The notes under the pieces: model-generated
What the model was told of the DNA's origin: nothing
The model's database searches: none
Seen by the model: the letters and a program-made list of their open reading frames with translations, nothing else
DNA from: Candidatus Gastranaerophilales bacterium
Lineage (GTDB): Bacteria > Cyanobacteriota > Vampirovibrionia > Gastranaerophilales > Gastranaerophilaceae
Direction of reading: 5' to 3'
NCBI GenBank assembly: GCA_944325515.1
Contig: CALVAO010000009.1
Coordinates: 1-64,000, forward strand
Length of the DNA stretch: 64,000 nucleotides
In this document: one piece after another, positions 58,162-64,000 of the stretch
Layout of the letters: every line of letters starts with the position of its first letter
Position numbering within the stretch: the stretch's first letter is position 1
Translations under genes and position numbers: made by a program

Positions 58162-58800
58162 CTAAACATTCAAGTCAATAAATTTTTCTTTTTCACCTAC
58201 TGTTGTTATTTTTACTTTGTTAACATCAGCCGGATCAAATTGATAAATGTTAGCAGAAGAGAAGAACGCTCCACGTTTTTTTGTCGGATAAGGAGTTATA
58301 TTAGTGTCAGCTCCTTTGGGAAAAAATTTTGCAACCAAATTTTTCACTTTTTCGACTAAAGGGTTGGGACAAGTTTCAAGCTGCCCCGGTGATTTTTCAT
58401 ATCCTCCGACATTCATCAACAGTTTAGGTTTATAGTTTTTATCAATATAATAGTCGTATTTTTTCAGTTGAGCCTCAAGAGCCTTTAGCTGACCTTCATT
58501 ATTTGTAGGAACATAATGAGATAGTATCGCAAGGGGCTTTCCATCAACACATTTGGCAATAACTCCTACGGAATTACATCCGCAAAGCGCATCCGTATAA
58601 ATTGTATTTATGCCATTTTCTGAAACCCTTGCCGCTGCACAATGGTTCATATCGACATGTACAATGCTTTTATCGCCGTTTCGCAGCATTTTATTTAGTA
58701 CCATCTCCGGCATAGAATTTACTGCTTCAAGATTAGCTTTAGAATTTGCCGTTACTTTGGGCACAAATGTACGTGTTAAATTTATAATCTTACTTACCAT
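58162..58800 (-). CDS. Uncharacterised Cys/His protein, possible CNF1/CheD-like deamidase
   Basis: The 212-residue protein is not clearly assigned. A small-residue loop with Cys (DALCGCNSVGVIAKC) is followed 20 residues after the second Cys by His in LAILSHYVP. The spacing and the beta-strand context resemble the catalytic Cys and His of the CNF1/CheD glutamine deamidase fold (15-17 apart there). This is a pattern guess, not a family match. The N terminus (LTRTFVPKVTAN) resembles that of the neighbouring ADP-ribosyltransferase (NVFIPKTSAQ). No signal peptide. The rGCAA module's TATAAT ends four bases before the ATG, with no ribosome site. Confidence 0.55.
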   Translation of the reverse strand: MVSKIINLTRTFVPKVTANSKANLEAVNSMPEMVLNKMLRNGDKSIVHVDMNHCAAARVSENGINTIYTDALCGCNSVGVIAKCVDGKPLAILSHYVPTNNEGQLKALEAQLKKYDYYIDKNYKPKLLMNVGGYEKSPGQLETCPNPLVEKVKNLVAKFFPKGADTNITPYPTKKRGAFFSSANIYQFDPADVNKVKITTVGEKEKFIDLNV

Positions 58801-58835
58801 ATTTATTATAAAACTATGTTAATCTAAAAATTGCT
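58801..58835 (-). promoter_or_regulatory. rGCAA-type promoter-like module, leaderless layout (Cys/His gene)
   Basis: On the complement: TTGTTACAAAA, then AGCAATT (AGCAA at 58831-58835), 17 bases and TTTTATAATAAAT (58801-58813) directly before the ATG. TATAAT is at 58805-58810. Confidence 0.65.
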
Positions 58836-58907
58836 TTTTTGTAACAAAATATTTACGGTAAAGTTTATTTTTGGTACTCTATTGATAATAGTAAGGGGAT
58901 TTAAGAT

Positions 58908-60128
58908 ATGACAGAAATAAGAGAAGAATTTATTGAGCAGGCAAAGCACTTGACTAGAAATGCAGAAGTTTTACCGAACGGATTTGAAGAATTAGCGGCA
59001 AAGCTTCAGCACGCGCATGATACAAATACTCCATTAAGGATAAAACTCGGTATGGATCCGACAAGACCGGATTTACATCTGGGACATACTGTTGTTATGA
59101 GAAAATTAAAAGAATTTCAAAAATTGGGTCATAAAATTGTGCTGCTTGTCGGCGGAGCAACTGCTATGATAGGAGATCCCTCCGGAAAATCAGAAACAAG
59201 ACCGGCTTTGACAAAAGAACAGGTTGAAGCAAACGCTAAAACTTATTTCGACCAAATGTCTAAAGTTCTTGATATATCTGATGCGGAAGTTGTTAATAAT
59301 GCGGACTGGCTTCATAAAATGTCGTTTACAGAACTTTTGCAGCTAGCCGGCAAGGTTACTGTTGCTCAGATGATGACAAGAGATGATTTTGCAAAAAGGT
59401 ATGCAGAAGGTAAACCGATTGCTATTCATGAATTCTTTTATCCTCTAATGCAGGCTTATGATTCGGTTGCAATTGATTCTGATATAGAATTAGGCGGAAC
59501 TGATCAGAGATTTAATACTCTTTTAGGGCGCGATATCCAGGCTGCATATGGCAAAAAACATCCTCAGCTGGTTATGATGCTTCCGCTTTTAGAAGGCACT
59601 GACGGTGTTGTAAAGATGTCTAAGACTTATCCGGAACATTGTATTTCTTTAACAGACAGCGCTAAAGACATGTTTGGTAAACTTATGAGCATTCCGGATA
59701 CATTAATTACCAGATATTATTCACTATTGACAGATGTTGAACAAGAAGATTTGATGCGTATGGATGAACAGATTGCTTCAAATTCAATAAATCCGCGTGA
59801 TATTAAAATGGAGCTGGCTTATACTATAACAGCTGAATATCATGGGAAAGAAGGGGCTGCAAAAGCACAGGAAGATTTCATTAATGTTGTATCCAACAAG
59901 GGAATACCGGATGATATAGAAAGTGTTAAAATAGAAAATGATAAAAGTATTTTAGACCTTCTTGTAGAGCTTTCTTTTGTACAGTCTAAAGGCGAGGCAA
60001 AACGTCTTATTCAAGGCGGCGGAGTAAAAATTGACGGAGAGAAACTTTCCGACATGTCATTTATGGTTAAACCAAATATGAATGTAGTGCTCCAGGCAGG
60101 TAAAAGAAAGTTTGCTAAATTAGTATAA
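58908..60128 (+). CDS. tyrS: Tyrosyl-tRNA synthetase
   Basis: The 406-residue protein is a class I synthetase of the TyrRS type. It has the HIGH-like motif HLGH (near residue 56) after KLGMDPTRPDL, GDPSGKSETR, the tyrosine-binding region around YPLMQAYDSVAI, DQRFNTLLGRD, the KMSKT loop (near 242) and a C-terminal S4 RNA-binding domain (AKRLIQGGGVKIDG). It charges tRNA-Tyr. No T-box leader is visible in the 107-base gap. AAGGGGA is the ribosome site. Confidence 0.96.
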   Translation: MTEIREEFIEQAKHLTRNAEVLPNGFEELAAKLQHAHDTNTPLRIKLGMDPTRPDLHLGHTVVMRKLKEFQKLGHKIVLLVGGATAMIGDPSGKSETRPALTKEQVEANAKTYFDQMSKVLDISDAEVVNNADWLHKMSFTELLQLAGKVTVAQMMTRDDFAKRYAEGKPIAIHEFFYPLMQAYDSVAIDSDIELGGTDQRFNTLLGRDIQAAYGKKHPQLVMMLPLLEGTDGVVKMSKTYPEHCISLTDSAKDMFGKLMSIPDTLITRYYSLLTDVEQEDLMRMDEQIASNSINPRDIKMELAYTITAEYHGKEGAAKAQEDFINVVSNKGIPDDIESVKIENDKSILDLLVELSFVQSKGEAKRLIQGGGVKIDGEKLSDMSFMVKPNMNVVLQAGKRKFAKLV

Positions 60129-60167
60129 AACACTCCCTTCCTAAATGGGGAGGGTTGGAGTAATAAT

Positions 60168-61034
60168 ATGATTTATAATAGCATACTGGAAACCATTGGT
60201 AACACACCGATGGTAATATATAAAGATAATATTTGGCTAAAATTAGAATATTTTAACCCGTCCGGTTCAATAAAAGACAGGGCTGCATTTTCAATGATAA
60301 AAAGTGCAATGGACAGGGGTGAAATTGATAAAGACAGTATAATAATTGAACCTACAAGCGGAAATACAGGCATTGGGCTTGCGATGGTCTGTGCTGTTTT
60401 AGGAATGAAACTTATTATCTGCATGCCGGAAAATATGTCGGAAGAGCGTAAAAAAAGTATTTCAGCATACGGGGCAGAGCTTGTTCTGACTCCTGCAGAG
60501 GATGGTATGCAAGGAGCAGTCGAAAAAGCTAACGAGCTTAAAAATATTTATCCCAACAGCTGGATTCCCATGCAGTTTTCAAATTTTGATAACCCGCGGG
60601 CGCACGAAGTAACCGCTAAAGAAATTCTTGATGATACGGGAAATACTGTTGATATAGTAGTAGCAGGGATTGGAACCGGCGGGACTGCTTACGGATTAAA
60701 GAAATATTTAAAAAATTCTCTTGTATATGGAGTAGAGCCTGCTGAAAGCCCTCTTTTCACGGAAGGACATGCCGGAAGCCATAAAATTCAAGGTATTGGA
60801 GCGAATTTTATACCGGAAATTTCAGATTTTGCAGAATTGGATGGCATACTGACTGTCGAAGGTGATATGGCTATAGAGAAAGCTAAGGAGCTTGCAAAAA
60901 ATCACGGAATTTTTTGTGGAATATCAGGCGGAGCAAATGTTCAAGCAGCAGAAGAACTTGCTCAAAAACATCCGGAAAAACTAATTATAGCAATTATTCC
61001 GGATAGCGGAGAAAGGTATTTATCAATCTGGTAG
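60168..61034 (+). CDS. cysK: Cysteine synthase (O-acetylserine sulfhydrylase)
   Basis: The 288-residue protein has IGNTPMV near the N terminus, the pyridoxal-phosphate lysine in GSIKDRAA (near residue 38), the substrate loop EPTSGNTGIG and the phosphate-binding GIGTGGTAYG. It makes cysteine from O-acetylserine and sulfide. It is slightly shorter than the usual 300-320 residues. Serine acetyltransferase (cysE), which makes its substrate, lies 900 bases downstream, separated by a toxin-antitoxin pair. Confidence 0.93.
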   Translation: MIYNSILETIGNTPMVIYKDNIWLKLEYFNPSGSIKDRAAFSMIKSAMDRGEIDKDSIIIEPTSGNTGIGLAMVCAVLGMKLIICMPENMSEERKKSISAYGAELVLTPAEDGMQGAVEKANELKNIYPNSWIPMQFSNFDNPRAHEVTAKEILDDTGNTVDIVVAGIGTGGTAYGLKKYLKNSLVYGVEPAESPLFTEGHAGSHKIQGIGANFIPEISDFAELDGILTVEGDMAIEKAKELAKNHGIFCGISGGANVQAAEELAQKHPEKLIIAIIPDSGERYLSIW

Positions 61035-61077
61035 GTGAATATGCTTATACGTACTATAAAAAAATAAACTATACCTA

Positions 61078-61106
61078 TTGACATATTGTAGGTTATACCC
61101 TACAAT
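61078..61106 (+). promoter_or_regulatory. Promoter and palindromic operator of toxin-antitoxin pair 2
   Basis: A perfect TTGACA (61078-61083), 17 bases and TACAAT (61101-61106). The perfect palindrome ATTGTAGG-TTATAC-CCTACAAT (61085-61106) fills the spacer and the -10, matching the architecture of pair 1. Confidence 0.85.
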
Positions 61107-61122
61107 AATATTAGATAACCTT

Positions 61123-61461
61123 ATGGCTGAAAATTTAAAACAAATCATATATTACAAAACTGCTGACGGTAATTGCCCTTATCTTGAATGGAAACATTCA
61201 CTTGATAAAAAAACTCAATCAATAATTGATAATCGTATAGAACGTTTAGTTGACGGTTTATATGGTGACCATAAAAAACTTTCAAATAGTTTACTGTCTG
61301 AACTAAGATTTTTTGTAGGCAAAGGTTACAGAATCTATTATAAAGACCTCACAAATGTAATTATACTAATTGTCGCTGGCAGTAACAAGGATAATCAAGC
61401 AAGAATAATAAAACAAGCAGAAAATTACTTAAAAGATTTTATTGAAAGGAACTCAAAATGA
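61123..61461 (+). CDS. RelE/HigB-type toxin (pair 2)
   Basis: The 112-residue protein is a homologue of the toxin at 10606-10935, with the same blocks (YLEWKHSLDKKTQSIIDNRI, LRFFVGKGYRIYYKDLTN, ILIVAGSNKDNQ, AENYLKDF). It would act as a ribosome-dependent mRNA endonuclease. ATG 61123 is chosen; the frame is open to 61078 but that would start inside the promoter. There is no strong ribosome site. It overlaps its antitoxin by four bases (ATGA). Confidence 0.87.
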   Translation: MAENLKQIIYYKTADGNCPYLEWKHSLDKKTQSIIDNRIERLVDGLYGDHKKLSNSLLSELRFFVGKGYRIYYKDLTNVIILIVAGSNKDNQARIIKQAENYLKDFIERNSK

Positions 61462-61811
61462 CAGATTTTGCAGAAGAATTCAATTTAGATATGAATAAAG
61501 TTATGGCAAATTCAACAAGCCATGATGAATACATGCAGAAAATTTTACAGGATAAAGAATATCAAAGAATTTATCTTGAAACTTCATTGGAAGAGTTTGC
61601 ACAAGACGGAAACGTTGAAGCTTTTATCCGTTCTTTAGGTCATGTTGTAAAAGCACGTGGTCGTGGTGCGATTTCTTCTCTGGCAAAAGAATTGAATATG
61701 GATAGAAGTAATCTCTCTGATATTTTAAACGGTAAGGTCCAGCCTAAAATTAGTACAACTTTAAAATTATTGAATGGGTTAGGTTATAAAATTGAACTAA
61801 AAACTGCCTAA
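61458..61811 (+). CDS. Antitoxin, HigA-like helix-turn-helix (pair 2)
   Basis: The 117-residue protein parallels the antitoxin of pair 1. It has an N-terminal helical part (YLETSLEEFAQDGNVEAFIRSLGHVVKARG) and a C-terminal Cro/XRE domain (SLAKELNMDRSNLSDILNGKVQPKISTTLKLL). It probably binds the palindrome upstream and represses the operon. It overlaps the toxin gene by four bases. Confidence 0.87.
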   Translation: MTDFAEEFNLDMNKVMANSTSHDEYMQKILQDKEYQRIYLETSLEEFAQDGNVEAFIRSLGHVVKARGRGAISSLAKELNMDRSNLSDILNGKVQPKISTTLKLLNGLGYKIELKTA

Positions 61812-61948
61812 CAATTATCTCTTATCAATGCTATATTTTTACAACAATACAGAAGGGGAATGAATAAATAATAAAAAGTTGTTAAAATTTGAAAAGGTTG
61901 AATAACAACAGCTTCTGAATTAGAATATAAAATAAATCACGAGGTTCT

Positions 61949-62593
61949 ATGCTGATAAGAGCAATAAAAAAGATAAAAGAAGATATAAAAGTTATTTATG
62001 AAAAAGATCCTGCCGCAAATAATCTTGCGGAAGTTTTGTTTTGCTATCCGGGGTTACAGGCTCTTATCTCCCATAGAATTGCGCATAAGCTTGCTTATTG
62101 GGGGATTCCGTTTATTCCTCGCTTTATCTCCTACCTTACCAGAATTATTACCGGAATCGAAATTCATCCAAAAGCCCGAATCGGACGCAGATTTTTTATT
62201 GACCACGGAGAGGGGGTTGTAATCGGAGAAACAACCATAATCGGTGATGATGTCCTTATTTATCAGCAGGTTACTCTTGGAGGAACAGGCAATGAACACG
62301 GCAAAAGACACCCTACTATCGGTAATAATGTAATTATAGGTGCAGGGGCAAAAATTCTGGGCAATATAACCATAGGTGACAACACAAGAGTCGGTGCGGG
62401 TTCCGTAGTTATTGACAATGTTCCAGAACACTGTACGGTTGTAGGAGTACCAGGGAGAGTAGTACAGCAGAAGTTTATGAATTCGGATGGTGTTCTTATG
62501 CATAATAGAATTCCGGATCCGGTAAAATGCGAGCTTAACCGCTTAAAATATGAAGTTCAAGAAATTAAAGAACAAATAAACCGGACAAACTAA
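61949..62593 (+). CDS. cysE: Serine O-acetyltransferase
   Basis: The 214-residue protein has the CysE layout: an N-terminal helical domain (DIKVIYEKDPAANNLAEVLFCYPGLQA) and a left-handed beta-helix with the active-site block FFIDHGEGVVIGETTIIGDD and the GGTGNEHGKRHP substrate loop. It acetylates serine with acetyl-CoA, the first step to cysteine. Normally MGVVIGE is seen where this protein has EGVVIGE. CysK is encoded just upstream of the intervening toxin-antitoxin pair. Confidence 0.93.
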   Translation: MLIRAIKKIKEDIKVIYEKDPAANNLAEVLFCYPGLQALISHRIAHKLAYWGIPFIPRFISYLTRIITGIEIHPKARIGRRFFIDHGEGVVIGETTIIGDDVLIYQQVTLGGTGNEHGKRHPTIGNNVIIGAGAKILGNITIGDNTRVGAGSVVIDNVPEHCTVVGVPGRVVQQKFMNSDGVLMHNRIPDPVKCELNRLKYEVQEIKEQINRTN

Positions 62594-62594
62594 A

Positions 62595-62626
62595 GCAAAA
62601 ATATTTTTTACGGTTTTTTATCTAAT
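62595..62626 (+). promoter_or_regulatory. rGCAA-type promoter-like module, leaderless layout (gene at 62630)
   Basis: GCAA (62595-62598), 17 bases and TTTTATCTAAT (62616-62626), three bases before ATG 62630. No ribosome site. Confidence 0.55.
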
Positions 62627-62629
62627 CAA

Positions 62630-63211
62630 ATGAACAAAATAATAACTGGTGCTCCTGTCTTTAAAGGACAATGGGATAGCACAAAAAAAGGAAATCCTTA
62701 TTTTAAAACTAATGCCGGTACTATAATGGGTGTTGTAGGAGCCTGCGCTCAGTTTATGGATATGTTTGACGGCAGCAATAAAAGAGATAAATCAGCTTTG
62801 ATTATTTCTACCCTGTTCGGAGCCGGCTTGAATCTTGCAACCGGTATTTATGTTGACAAAATGAGAAATCAAAAGACAGCTGATGCAGAAGATTATATTA
62901 ATAACGCAGGTACAACAAAGGCTTTGCGGGATATAAAGAAACTTGATATTACCGATACAGGAAAAGTCTATTATAAATCTTCTGAAGGTACGCGTTTTTA
63001 TACCCAAGTTGGCTGCTGGCTGGGATTATCAGTAGTAATGCCATTTTTACTTTCTTCAAAAATTGGTGCTAAACAAAAGATTTTAACAGGTTTATTAGGA
63101 GCAGGTATAGGTGCTCTTGGCGGCTGGATAGACGGTAAAATCGTTGATTATTTTTCTAATAAAACCGCAAAAAAATATTCCAAGCACTATGTTAATTTTG
63201 AAACAAAATAA
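62630..63211 (+). CDS. Uncharacterised membrane protein with N-terminal FKG motif, internally duplicated
   Basis: The 193-residue protein starts MNKIITGAPVFKGQWD (FKG at residues 11-13) with a polar stretch and no signal peptide. It has four hydrophobic helices, about residues 30-45, 60-78, 125-142 and 150-168. Two halves each begin with a Y-x-K-T/S motif (NPYFKTNAGTIMG; KVYYKSSEGTRFY) followed by a helical hairpin, so the protein is a duplication. It is paralogous to the next gene. Glycine-rich hairpins occur in pore-forming or membrane-remodelling proteins, but no family was recognised. Confidence 0.65.
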   Translation: MNKIITGAPVFKGQWDSTKKGNPYFKTNAGTIMGVVGACAQFMDMFDGSNKRDKSALIISTLFGAGLNLATGIYVDKMRNQKTADAEDYINNAGTTKALRDIKKLDITDTGKVYYKSSEGTRFYTQVGCWLGLSVVMPFLLSSKIGAKQKILTGLLGAGIGALGGWIDGKIVDYFSNKTAKKYSKHYVNFETK

Positions 63212-63217
63212 AATTTT

Positions 63218-63260
63218 GTAACAATTTATTTACAATCAGTCAAAAAAGATATTTTATAAT
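63218..63260 (+). promoter_or_regulatory. rGCAA-type promoter-like module, ACAA variant (gene at 63311)
   Basis: GTAACAATTT (63218-63227), ACAA (63232-63235), 17 bases and TTTATAAT (63253-63260). GAAAGG (63295-63300) precedes the ATG. Confidence 0.5.
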
Positions 63261-63310
63261 ACTTAGTAAATATAGAAATTATAACGGTAAATCAGAAAGG
63301 TTTGTGTGAA

Positions 63311-64000
63311 ATGGAAGTAAATGGTGTAAATACCTCTAATTATAATGCTAAAGCTTTTCGAGGCAAATGGAGCAAAAACGAGAACGGTACACCATATTAT
63401 AAAACCAACACCGGAACAATTGCAGGCAGTATTCTTGCTGTTCCGGCAGCGGCTTACTGGCTGTGGGGAACCCGAAAGCTTCCTGTATCAAAAGAAGAAT
63501 TATTAAAGCAACGCGAAAAAGATATAAAAGCAATGGAAGAGGCTTTGAACAGCACAGGGTTAATGGACAGATTTAAACAAAATATTGAAAAACTAGACCC
63601 TAAACTTTTTGAACATAACAAATTTATCAAAAAATTTTCAATACCCCTTGCTGCAGCGGCTGCATTATGTACGTTAGGGTGCGGGGTGCTGACAGATAAA
63701 TTAAGAAATAAAAAAGCCGGAGAAACTGCAGAAGTTATAAAGCAGACGGGAGTAAAAAATGCTCTGGCAAGCAGTGATAATATCGCAATCTCTAAGAAGA
63801 GGCATCCTTACTATGAATCAAATAACGGTATAAAATACGGAGCAGCACTCGGTGCAGGATGCGGTATTATTCATTCCTTTATGGAAAATGGTAAAGCCAA
63901 TAACATTCAAACCATTATTTTAAAGGCTTTAGGGTTTGCACTCGGAGGATTAGTCTTGGGTGCTATTACCGATAAATACACCAATAATGACGCAAAAAAG
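63311..64000 (+). CDS. Uncharacterised membrane protein with N-terminal FRG motif, 3' end outside window
   Basis: The frame is open for 230 codons to the window edge. It starts MEVNGVNTSNYNAKAFRGKW (FRG at residues 16-18), followed by GTPYYKTNTGTIAGSILAV, closely matching the protein at 62630. A charged helical insert lies at about 60-110. Hydrophobic segments are near 35-50, 112-132, 180-195 and 205-222, and a second HPYYESNNGIKYG block is near 170. The duplication and topology agree with the paralogue. GAAAGG provides a ribosome site. The C terminus is missing from the window. Confidence 0.65.
   Translation, partial: MEVNGVNTSNYNAKAFRGKWSKNENGTPYYKTNTGTIAGSILAVPAAAYWLWGTRKLPVSKEELLKQREKDIKAMEEALNSTGLMDRFKQNIEKLDPKLFEHNKFIKKFSIPLAAAAALCTLGCGVLTDKLRNKKAGETAEVIKQTGVKNALASSDNIAISKKRHPYYESNNGIKYGAALGAGCGIIHSFMENGKANNIQTIILKALGFALGGLVLGAITDKYTNNDAKK

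Noticed and set aside
1..64000. CRISPR arrays, prophage modules and insertion sequences
   Set aside because: I found no set of regularly spaced direct repeats, no phage structural genes and no transposase. The only mobile-type signals are the short recombinase, the MITE-like element and small palindromic repeats.

Overview
The window looks like a chromosomal segment of a gut-type, non-photosynthetic relative of cyanobacteria (Vampirovibrionia/Melainabacteria, probably order Gastranaerophilales). The basis is the 5' end of a 16S rRNA gene at the left edge (minus strand), AT-rich DNA with dense short operons, fermentative enzymes (bifunctional AdhE, PPi-dependent phosphofructokinase), no photosynthesis or respiration genes, and many lineage-type proteins of no recognised family. 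The taxonomic call is an inference from the sequence and was not tested by search.

Layout. 1-7.6 kb: rRNA promoter and leader, a Gfo/Idh/MocA oxidoreductase, a CDP-alcohol phosphatidyltransferase, trmL and nnrD, then two tandem 5'-nucleotidase paralogues and ruvA on the minus strand. 7.6-11.4 kb: tRNA-Ser(UGA), a HAD phosphatase with an acetyltransferase, an HxlR regulator divergent from a cupin, a toxin-antitoxin pair, and tRNA-Asp surrounded by tRNA fragments. 11.4-18.7 kb: ZIP transporter, PPi-PFK, agmatinase facing a pentein-fold (deiminase-like) protein, a one-domain tyrosine recombinase, a second acetyltransferase and a cysteine-cluster protein. 18.7-31 kb: a MarR/EmrA/EmrB efflux operon with a palindromic operator, a nucleotidyltransferase, a uridine kinase-like protein, mfd, a palindrome-rich gap, murA, mnmA and small proteins. 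31-47 kb: a degenerate matrixin-like exported protein, a candidate structured RNA, prs, several helical proteins of unknown function, an exported amidase, murI, tsaD and a sigma-70 family factor. 47-55 kb: pnp, a LuxR-type HTH and adhE. 55-58.8 kb: an accessory cluster with a frameshifted ADP-ribosyltransferase, a tandem array of five related small genes (one frameshifted, one cut at a MITE-like element) and a Cys/His protein with a CNF1/CheD-like residue pattern. 58.9-64 kb: tyrS, cysK, a second toxin-antitoxin pair, cysE and two related membrane proteins, the last running off the end.

The most interesting signal links the accessory genes. About thirteen genes, mostly of unknown or host-interaction-like function, are preceded by a promoter-like module unlike the TTGACA/TATAAT promoters of the rRNA, tRNA and toxin-antitoxin genes: rGCAA, then 17-19 bases, then a TTTATA-like box, often with GTAACAA or TTAACAAAA just upstream. 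In several genes the box abuts the ATG, which suggests leaderless mRNAs. Many of the same genes encode proteins with no signal peptide but a Phe followed by Lys/Arg at residues 11-18 (FKG, FRG, FRA, FIKK, FIPK, FVPK). They include the ADP-ribosyltransferase, the pentein protein, the Cys/His protein, both 5'-nucleotidases and the two terminal membrane proteins. I propose, as inference, a co-regulated set of proteins with a common N-terminal sorting or export signal. A sigma-70 family factor lies in the same window.
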